A stretch of DNA of 21,901 nucleotides from Candidatus Peregrinibacteria bacterium (GTDB taxonomy: Bacteria > Patescibacteriota > Gracilibacteria > Peribacterales > Peribacteraceae). The position numbers and the translations under genes were made by a program. The notes under the pieces are model-generated. The model was not told where the DNA came from, did no database searches, and was given only the letters and a program-made list of their open reading frames with translations. Location: the NCBI GenBank assembly GCA_016866815.1, contig VGKZ01000005.1:1-21901 (forward strand). Reading direction: 5' to 3'. Of the stretch, positions 1 to 5,864 are shown piece after piece; position 1 is the first letter of the stretch; every line of letters begins with the position of its first letter.

Positions 1-957
1 GTGGCGTCCGCCTTCCTCCTTCGTGAGGACGTACACCTCAGCCTCGAAGTTCGTGTGCGGTTTGATGGAACCCGGCTTTGCGAGCACCTGACCGCGCTGG
101 ATCTCTTCGCGCTCGATACCGCGGAGGAGAAGACCAACGTTATCGCCGGCCATACCTTCGTCGAGAAGCTTGTGGAACATTTCCACTCCCGTGACAACCA
201 CTTTGCGGGTGTCCTGGATACCGACGAGTTCGACTTCCTCGTTGATCTTCACCTTACCCTGCTCGATACGACCCGTCGCAACAGTACCGCGTCCCTTGAT
301 GGAGAAGACGTCCTCGACAGGCATGAGGAAGGACTTGTCGACTTCACGCTTCGGATCGGGGATCCATGTGTCGAGAGCGGTGAGCAGTTCACGCAGCTTT
401 TCGATCTGTGCGGCGTCTCCTTCGACGGCCTTCAGAGCGGAACCTTTGATGATCGGGGTCTTGTCGCCCGGAAACTCGTACTTGCTGAGAAGTTCGCGTA
501 CTTCGACTTCGACGAGTTCAAGGAGCTCAGGGTCCGTCACCATGTCGACCTTGTTCAGGAAGACCACGATGTACGGAACGTTCACCTGGCGTGCGAGGAG
601 AATGTGCTCGCGGGTCTGCGGCATCGGACCGTCCGCTGCGGAGACGACGAGGATGGCTCCGTCCATTTGGGCGGCGCCGGTGATCATGTTCTTCACGTAG
701 TCAGCGTGACCCGGACAGTCGACGTGCGCGTAGTGGCGCTTCGTCGATTCGTACTCGACGTGTGAAGTGTTGATCGTGATGCCACGCTCGCGCTCTTCAG
801 GAGCGTTATCGATCTGGCTATAGTCCTTCTTCTCGCCTTCCGGAGAGAAGTTGATGGAGAGTGCAGCGGTCAGGGTCGTCTTCCCGTGGTCGACGTGCCC
901 GATGGTACCGACGTTGACGTGCGTCTTGCTGCGGTCAAATTTCTTCTGGTCAGCCAT
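1..957 (-). CDS. tuf: Elongation factor Tu, 3' end missing
   Basis: EF-Tu is the GTPase that carries aminoacyl-tRNA to the ribosomal A site. The first 319 codons are present; the family is about 395 aa, so the end of domain 2 and domain 3 lie beyond the window. All G motifs are visible: GHVDHGKT (residues 20-27), the switch I sequence RGITINTSH, DCPGH (80-84), NKVD (135-138) and SALK (173-176). The visible part ends in KEEGGRH, matching the conserved domain 3 region of the family. The ATG at 955-957 starts MADQKKFDRSKTHVNVGTIGH, the expected N-terminus. No Shine-Dalgarno precedes it; a promoter at 1016-1043 gives a leader of about 50 nt. It diverges from mutY. The identity is essentially certain. 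Long open frames on the opposite strand here are antisense shadows. Confidence 0.98.
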   Translation of the reverse strand, partial: MADQKKFDRSKTHVNVGTIGHVDHGKTTLTAALSINFSPEGEKKDYSQIDNAPEERERGITINTSHVEYESTKRHYAHVDCPGHADYVKNMITGAAQMDGAILVVSAADGPMPQTREHILLARQVNVPYIVVFLNKVDMVTDPELLELVEVEVRELLSKYEFPGDKTPIIKGSALKAVEGDAAQIEKLRELLTALDTWIPDPKREVDKSFLMPVEDVFSIKGRGTVATGRIEQGKVKINEEVELVGIQDTRKVVVTGVEMFHKLLDEGMAGDNVGLLLRGIEREEIQRGQVLAKPGSIKPHTNFEAEVYVLTKEEGGRH

Positions 958-1015
958 GGCAAAAGAAGGAAAAGATGTTCAAAGTGCAGGGAGGATACAC
1001 TCCTCTAGCCCGAAG

Positions 1016-1043
1016 AGTCTAGGGGAGCGCGTAAAAGAGTCAA
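1016..1043 (-). promoter_or_regulatory. tuf promoter
   Basis: On the minus strand TTGACT (1038-1043), a 16-bp spacer and TAGACT (1016-1021) form a good sigma70-type promoter. The predicted start is near 1009, leaving a leader of about 50 nt. An imperfect inverted repeat of CTAG/GGAG lies at about 1001-1026, overlapping the -10 box and start region; it could be regulatory. The -35 lies within 10 bp of the divergent mutY -35 region, so the two promoters share control DNA. Confidence 0.65.
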
Positions 1044-1047
1044 GAAA

Positions 1048-1075
1048 TTTGCAGCGGGCTGACCTTGGCTATACT
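1048..1075 (+). promoter_or_regulatory. mutY promoter, leaderless type
   Basis: TATACT (1070-1075) ends 6 nt before the ATG at 1082, so transcription would start at or beside the start codon. A weak -35, TTTGCA (1048-1053), lies 16 bp upstream. No Shine-Dalgarno is present. The -10 is convincing; the -35 is not strong. Confidence 0.55.
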
Positions 1076-1081
1076 GCATGC

Positions 1082-2113
1082 ATGAGGAAAAAAGAACGAA
1101 TGGAGATCTTCGTCCGGACTCTGTGGGAGTGGTTTTGCTCTCATAAACGCGATTTACCATGGAGGGATTTGGATGGAGAACAGGTCAACAGACGCGCATA
1201 CTGCATTCTGGTTTCGGAAGTCATGCTCCAGCAGACGCAGGTTAGTCGAGTAAAAATTGTGTTCAAGAATTTTCTCGAGGTGTTCCCGCAGATCACCGAT
1301 TTGGCCCTGGCAAGCAACCGTGATGTGCTCCTTGCCTGGAGGAGTATGGGCTACAACAGTCGCGCGCTGCGATTGCGTGACGCCGCGAGGACGATCACGG
1401 AAAAATTCCCCGGCAGCTTTCCCATGCAGATGGAAGAGCTTCAGGCGATTTCCGGGATCGGGCACTACACAGCAGCTGCCATTCGCAACTTCGCTTTTCA
1501 TCTCCCTACACCGTGTCTCGATACCAATATCCGGCGCATCCTTCACCGTTCGTTCGTCGGTCCGGAGAATGCAGACGGAACATATAGGAAGGACGATGCA
1601 TATATTCTGAAAATCGCCGCGGAGGTTTTGGAGGAGGCTCTTGCAACGCATGACAGGTTTCTTGGTTTGTCTGTTCCTTTGAATCCAAAAAGCCTAAAAA
1701 CCAATGCACCGCGCACATTCCCGTCCGCGGACTGGCATGCAGCGCTCATGGACTACGGCTCGCTCGTCTGCACGAAGCGGAATCCCAAGTGGGACGTCTG
1801 TCCGCTGACGAAAGCTGGCATCATGAAAGCCGCGTATTGTGTGCCAACAGTCAACAGCCAACAACCAACAGCGAAGCCCGAGCCAGGCCGCATAATTGGC
1901 TCCAAATTTATTCCCAACCGCATCATCCGCGGACGCATTGTTGAAGAACTGCGCGACGAGCCGTCGGGACTTCCGTTGCCTGAAATCGGCAGCCGGGTGT
2001 GCATCGACTGGTCGCCCAGAAGGCATACTGTTTGGCTACGTGAGATCATCGCAAAGCTTGAGCGTGATTCGATGGTCCGGAATATCAGGGGGAAGATTGC
2101 CCTGGCGGATTAG
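1082..2113 (+). CDS. mutY: A/G-specific adenine DNA glycosylase (MutY), divergent form
   Basis: MutY removes adenine mispaired with 8-oxoguanine or guanine. The 343-aa product has PWR (26-28), EVMLQQTQV with catalytic Glu46, a helix-hairpin-helix GIGHYTAAAI (125-134), and LDTNIRR with catalytic Asp147. The iron-sulfur loop is degenerate. The normal spacing C-x6-C-x2-C-x5-C predicts residues 230, 237, 240 and 246, but these are Cys, Trp, Cys and Gly; an extra Cys is at 253. The NUDIX-like C-terminal domain is absent. In its place are about 75 residues (IPNRIIRGRIVEELR ... WLREIIAKLERD) that look like a winged helix. A heptanucleotide repeat (1844-1871) encodes the linker between the two parts. 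The ATG at 1082 fits the leaderless promoter; the frame stays open upstream, but that part is antisense to tuf. The last 29 bp overlap the convergent gene 2085-3131. Confidence 0.92.
   Translation: MRKKERMEIFVRTLWEWFCSHKRDLPWRDLDGEQVNRRAYCILVSEVMLQQTQVSRVKIVFKNFLEVFPQITDLALASNRDVLLAWRSMGYNSRALRLRDAARTITEKFPGSFPMQMEELQAISGIGHYTAAAIRNFAFHLPTPCLDTNIRRILHRSFVGPENADGTYRKDDAYILKIAAEVLEEALATHDRFLGLSVPLNPKSLKTNAPRTFPSADWHAALMDYGSLVCTKRNPKWDVCPLTKAGIMKAAYCVPTVNSQQPTAKPEPGRIIGSKFIPNRIIRGRIVEELRDEPSGLPLPEIGSRVCIDWSPRRHTVWLREIIAKLERDSMVRNIRGKIALAD
1844..1871 (+). repeat. Heptanucleotide tandem repeat inside mutY
   Basis: Four consecutive 7-mers of the form (C/T)CAACA(G/A). It encodes about residues 255-264 (PTVNSQQPTA), the linker between the degenerate iron-sulfur loop and the C-terminal domain. 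Each 7-bp slip would shift the frame, so a change of one unit would break the gene. Confidence 0.85.
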
Positions 2114-3131
2114 GGCTGCTTCCCGTCCCGGCGTCCGGTTCGTCGGACATTTCGTCGTTCGTACCTCTGGCGCCCTTGCGGAGTTTGTATACGGCGTATG
2201 CAGCGACTGCGATGATCGTGAGGATGGCGATGACAATGGCCAGGACGGGAGTGTCGTTCTCCGTTTGATCTTCCGGTGCGGTGATTACAGGGAGAGTGTT
2301 GTCCGGCCCGGTTGGTTCCTGGGTTTCCGTGGTATCCGGCTGCCCGGAGAATTGCGCTCCGGCAGATGAGGGAATTTCTTCAGTCTGTGTCGACGGCAAT
2401 GTACCCCTTTGCTCCAGAGATATGGATGATGAGGTCTGTGCGGAGTCGGTTTCTCGTCCGACGGTTTCAGAACGCTCTGCCGATGAGAGTGCCTTTTCCG
2501 AGGAAACAGCAGCGAAGAGGCTGACTTTCGATGCCGAAGCCCGCGTATCCCGAAGTTCTCTGAATGCTTCATCCAGAGATTCCATGAATGTGACTTGCTG
2601 GACTGCGTCCACCCGGCGTGCGATGAATTCTTCGACGAAACTCCCCGTCCCCGATGTCTTCAGTGCGTACCAAACACTCCCATGGGCAGCGTCGCCCAGG
2701 AAGATCGCTTCCATCGACGGCAGATAGTAGAGTGTCTCCTCCTCTGTATTGCCCGGTAGCAGTTCCGGATCGCGGATGACGGCCAGAGGAAATGTTTCAC
2801 CGAAGATCGCGCACTCCGGTCCGATGATGCGCGGCAGAATGTTGTCTACGCGGAAGTTGATGATGCGGTTCCAGAGGAAATGCTTCGCTTCGTGATTAAG
2901 TGCCAATAGTTCTTCGCAGCCGTGTTCCTGTGGCTGCAGCACTATGTCGTTCGTAGCAGTATCGAAGAGTTGTTCCGGTTCTTCCTTCAGCGGAGGCAGC
3001 AACGGAGTTCCGGGGAGAATGTTATCGACAACGTGTGCGAACGCATAGGGCGTGCCCATGCTGAGTACCATGCTTGCCGTTACGAACGAACGTCCAAACG
3101 CGCTGCGCATGGTGAACAGGATAGCGCACAT
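2085..3131 (-). CDS. Uncharacterised single-pass membrane protein with signal peptide
   Basis: This 348-aa protein matches no family I recognise. An N-terminal signal sequence (hydrophobic core SFVTASMVLSMGTPYAFA) is followed by a region of about 185 residues that looks folded. It contains GPECAIFGETFPL, LYYLPSMEAIFLGDAAHGSVWYAL and FIARRVDAVQQV. Next comes a Ser/Thr/Glu-rich linker of about 95 residues, a transmembrane helix (about 294-316, PVLAIVIAILTIIAVAAYAV) and a short cytoplasmic tail starting KLRKG. The layout is type I: outside N-terminal domain, inside C-terminus. The start may be residue 1 or Met8; neither has a clear Shine-Dalgarno. It lies 35 bp downstream of 3167-3802 on the same strand, so they are probably one operon. 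Its 3' end overlaps the convergent mutY by 29 bp. Confidence 0.8.
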   Translation of the reverse strand: MCAILFTMRSAFGRSFVTASMVLSMGTPYAFAHVVDNILPGTPLLPPLKEEPEQLFDTATNDIVLQPQEHGCEELLALNHEAKHFLWNRIINFRVDNILPRIIGPECAIFGETFPLAVIRDPELLPGNTEEETLYYLPSMEAIFLGDAAHGSVWYALKTSGTGSFVEEFIARRVDAVQQVTFMESLDEAFRELRDTRASASKVSLFAAVSSEKALSSAERSETVGRETDSAQTSSSISLEQRGTLPSTQTEEIPSSAGAQFSGQPDTTETQEPTGPDNTLPVITAPEDQTENDTPVLAIVIAILTIIAVAAYAVYKLRKGARGTNDEMSDEPDAGTGSSPNPPGQSSP

Positions 3132-3166
3132 TGGTACTTGCCTGCTACGGAGGTTTTATGCCCTCT

Positions 3167-3802
3167 TCAGGCTGCCGCTTTTATAGCTGCATCGTCATGG
3201 AAAGCGGCGAGCGCTTTCTTCACGCGTTCACTGTCGACCGGAGCACCTCCGGATACCTGCGGTGCCGGTGCTGCGACGGCGGATGTTCGCCCCTTTTTCT
3301 TTCTGAGGAACATGAAGACGATGAGACCACCGAAACATGCGAATGCGATTGATGCGTACTGAATCATGTCGAAGGTACTCATGCCGGATCTCGGTGCGGC
3401 GCTATGGACGGCGTTCTCCTCCTCCGTGTCCTCCTCGTTCACTGCTTCCTCCGGCGCAGGAGTCTCTGCCGGTTGCTCCAAAATCTCCTCCTGCTCCTGC
3501 GTTTCCTGCTCCTCCACGGGCGTCGGATTTTCGATCATGTCGAACGGTGAGTCGTTGGCTGGTGTGTTTGACGTCGGAAGTGTAGCCGGTTCACTTTTCG
3601 CCTGAACTTCCTTCCCGGCGCGGTAGAAAGTTTTTGTTTGATCCCGGTTTTGCTCAGGTTGTGGAGTGCTCGGGGATTCCACTGCTGGCTGCAGATCGAA
3701 TGGATTGTCCTGCGCAGCGGCACGCTCGATGTTCTGCACGGAAAGGGATGCAATTGCTCCCAGGAGCAGCGTTGCCAGAAGGGGTTTGGAGGGGATAGGC
3801 AT
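3167..3802 (-). CDS. Uncharacterised single-pass membrane protein, acidic linker
   Basis: This 211-aa product matches no family I recognise. It has a signal peptide (LLATLLLGAIASLSV ... AAAQ), a Pro/Glu/Thr-rich acidic region to about residue 140, one transmembrane helix (about 147-166, SIAFACFGGLIVFMFL), the basic stop-transfer RKKKGR, and a small cytoplasmic tail rich in Ala. A short motif occurs three times: NPFDL, SPFDMI and STFDMI, the last directly before the membrane helix. It may mark binding sites. It is the first gene of a likely two-gene operon with 2085-3131, whose product has the same layout. The ATG at 3802 lies 8 nt from a strong -10 box and has no Shine-Dalgarno, so translation is probably leaderless. 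Confidence 0.8.
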   Translation of the reverse strand: MPIPSKPLLATLLLGAIASLSVQNIERAAAQDNPFDLQPAVESPSTPQPEQNRDQTKTFYRAGKEVQAKSEPATLPTSNTPANDSPFDMIENPTPVEEQETQEQEEILEQPAETPAPEEAVNEEDTEEENAVHSAAPRSGMSTFDMIQYASIAFACFGGLIVFMFLRKKKGRTSAVAAPAPQVSGGAPVDSERVKKALAAFHDDAAIKAAA

Positions 3803-3810
3803 TTTTTACT

Positions 3811-3839
3811 ATTATACAACAAAACATAAATATGAGCAA
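3811..3839 (-). promoter_or_regulatory. Leaderless-type promoter for the membrane protein pair
   Basis: On the minus strand TTGCTC (3834-3839), a 17-bp spacer and a perfect TATAAT (3811-3816) end 8 nt before the ATG. The expected transcription start falls at about the first base of the start codon. The 13-mer TTGTTGTATAATA at the -10 recurs exactly at the promoter of gene 15034-15537. Confidence 0.75.
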
Positions 3840-3864
3840 ATACCACTAAAACGTCAAATCATTA

Positions 3865-3897
3865 CCGTTCATGCGTGCGATTCGCACGCATGAACGG
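3865..3897 (-). terminator. Perfect 15-bp hairpin downstream of rny
   Basis: CCGTTCATGCGTGCG (3865-3879), a 3-nt loop, and its exact complement (3883-3897). It begins 10 bp after the rny stop. No T-run follows on the minus strand, so it may be a transcription terminator, an mRNA 3'-end stabiliser or a protein-binding palindrome. Confidence 0.6.
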
Positions 3898-3907
3898 CAG
3901 AAATCCA

Positions 3908-5470
3908 TTATTGTGCTATCCCTTCGATTCTCCGTTCGCGGATGACGTTGACCTTGATGACGCCGGGGTACGTGAGCTCGGCCTCGATTTTCTTTGCGAT
4001 GTCTTTTGCGAGCTTCTCCTGTTCCAGGTCGTTGATCTTCTGGGTGTCCACGTACACGCGGACTTCCCGCCCTGCGGAAATGGCGAATGCCCTTTGCACG
4101 CCCTCAAAGCTCCTTGCGGTCTCCTCGAGTTCTTTGAGACGCTTGATGTACGCCTCGACGGATTCCCTGCGGGCTCCCGGTCGCGCTCCGGAAATGGCAT
4201 CTGCCGCTGCGACGACGAAAGCTTCCGCGCTCGCGATGGGTATGTCTTCGTGGTGCGCGGCGACACAGTGGATCACCTCTGGGCGCACTTTGAATTTCTT
4301 ACAGATCTCCACGCCGATCTCGACGTGCGTACCTGCGACTTCATGGTCGAGGGCCTTGCCGATATCGTGGAGCAGACATCCTTCGACGACGATCTGCGGA
4401 TCGGCGCCGATTTCCTCCGCCATCATTCGGCCGATCCCTGCCATTTCCACAGAGTGTTTCAGGATGTTCTGACCGTAGCTTGTGCGGAAGCGGAGACGAC
4501 CGATGATTTTCAGCAGCTCAGGCGGGTATCCGGTGATGCCGAGTTCTTCCGTCGCGCGCTTTCCGAATTCCGACATCATCTTGCCGACTTCCTTCTTCAT
4601 CTTCTCCACAACTTCCTCGATGCGTGCTGGCTGGATGCGTCCGTCTTTAATGAGTTTTTCCATCGCGAGTTTCGCGACGTAGCGCCGTGCAAGGTCGTAA
4701 CCGGAGATGACGATAGCTTCGGGCGTGTCGTCGATGATGATGTCGACGCCCGTCATCTGTTCGAATGCGGTGATGTTGCGTCCTTCTTTTCCGATGATCT
4801 TTCCCTTCACGTCGTCACTCGGCAGCTGAACGATAGTTGAGGTGGATTCCGTCGCGACTTCGGATGCGTAGCGCTGCATGGCTTCGGCCATGATGTTCTT
4901 TGCTTCCTCCTCGAAGTGTTCCTGAGCTTCGCGCTTCTTGAGTTCGACCTGCTTCGTGAAGAAATCGGAAAATTCGGTTTCGATTTCCCTGAGAAGTTGC
5001 TCTTTCGCTTCCCCTTGGGAAAGCTTGCTGACGGTTTCCAGAGCTTCGCGATGCTTCTGGGCTCCGGCTGAGAGTTCCTTTTTGAGCTCGTCAACGTCCG
5101 CTTCGCGGTCTGCGAGACTCTTCCTCTGGCGTTCGACTTCCTTCACCTTTTCATCCAGGACTTTCTCCTTTTCTTCAAGACGTGCGTGTTGTTCGCCGAT
5201 TTTCGCTTCAAGCTCATTGGCCTGGAGCCGGGCCTCGCTCAGGATCTCCCGTGCAGTGGCCCGCGCTTCCACTTCCGCGGTCTTGATGCCGCTACGGGCA
5301 TCGTTCAGCTTGTTTTCGAGATTACCGAGCTGACGCTCCTTTTCGTGGATATCCCTCTGGAGCTTTTCACTGATTTTGTTTCCCTTGGAGAACCAGAACC
5401 AACCGACGATGACGCCGAGAGTCGCACCGCCGAGGATCGCCGTGAAGACGATGACGTACTGAGTTTGCAT
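3908..5470 (-). CDS. rny: Ribonuclease Y
   Basis: RNase Y is a membrane-anchored endoribonuclease that starts mRNA decay in many bacteria. The 520-aa length is typical. The order is canonical: an N-terminal transmembrane helix (about 4-27), a long charged coiled coil (about 30-205), a KH domain with GKIIGKEGRNI, and an HD domain with HDIGKA (His368, Asp369), AAHHED and DAISGARPGARRE. It ends in YPGVIKVNVIRERR, as the family does. The ATG at 5470 precedes MQTQYVIVFTAILGG; no Shine-Dalgarno is present. A 7-bp inverted repeat (5478-5506) lies in its leader. The gene stands alone between the 15-bp hairpin and a 394-bp non-coding stretch. Identity is very secure. Confidence 0.97.
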   Translation of the reverse strand: MQTQYVIVFTAILGGATLGVIVGWFWFSKGNKISEKLQRDIHEKERQLGNLENKLNDARSGIKTAEVEARATAREILSEARLQANELEAKIGEQHARLEEKEKVLDEKVKEVERQRKSLADREADVDELKKELSAGAQKHREALETVSKLSQGEAKEQLLREIETEFSDFFTKQVELKKREAQEHFEEEAKNIMAEAMQRYASEVATESTSTIVQLPSDDVKGKIIGKEGRNITAFEQMTGVDIIIDDTPEAIVISGYDLARRYVAKLAMEKLIKDGRIQPARIEEVVEKMKKEVGKMMSEFGKRATEELGITGYPPELLKIIGRLRFRTSYGQNILKHSVEMAGIGRMMAEEIGADPQIVVEGCLLHDIGKALDHEVAGTHVEIGVEICKKFKVRPEVIHCVAAHHEDIPIASAEAFVVAAADAISGARPGARRESVEAYIKRLKELEETARSFEGVQRAFAISAGREVRVYVDTQKINDLEQEKLAKDIAKKIEAELTYPGVIKVNVIRERRIEGIAQ

Positions 5471-5864
5471 GAATTCGGGGGCAAGTATGCAAAAAACGAT
5501 TGCCCCACTGTACTCAAGAGACCGGCATCATTTCTGAGCCCGATGGTCCTGCGATGCTGATGCTTCTGATCGTCATGGAACGTTCGGGGAATCCGTGCGC
5601 CGTGGTCTTCTCCTGAAGTAAGTGGGTAATCCGTTACCATCATACAGGAGCCCCGCTGCAGATGCGAATTTTTTGTCCGTTGGATGTAAGCCAAAAAGTC
5701 CTCTCTGCTCTGAAAATGTGCCGAATTTTCCCTCTTGTTCCACAGGAACCAGGAACGTCCGATTTTCTCTCTCTGAAGGCAAAATCGTGAAATGCAGTCC
5801 GGGGTGTTGCTGCAGCGCATATGTGCCCGGCCTTCCTCCCGTGGTGTGCTGGTCCTCTTTTGCC
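5471..5864. other. 394-bp stretch without a convincing gene
   Basis: This lies between the divergent rny and the lamin-tail gene. On the rny side GGGGCAA (5478-5484) pairs with TTGCCCC (5500-5506) around a 15-nt loop, a possible leader structure. Open frames here have no family resemblance and no start signal. The downstream frame is open from 5622, but a signal peptide starts only at 5865. I found no clear TATAAT-like box 6-8 nt before 5865, so the promoter is not located. Confidence 0.5.

Noticed and set aside
1..765. Long plus-strand open frame opposite tuf
   Set aside because: It is the antisense of conserved EF-Tu codons; the product has no family features.
3875..4840. 321-aa plus-strand open frame opposite rny
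   Set aside because: It mirrors conserved RNase Y codons. It has no start signal and its composition is that of an antisense frame.
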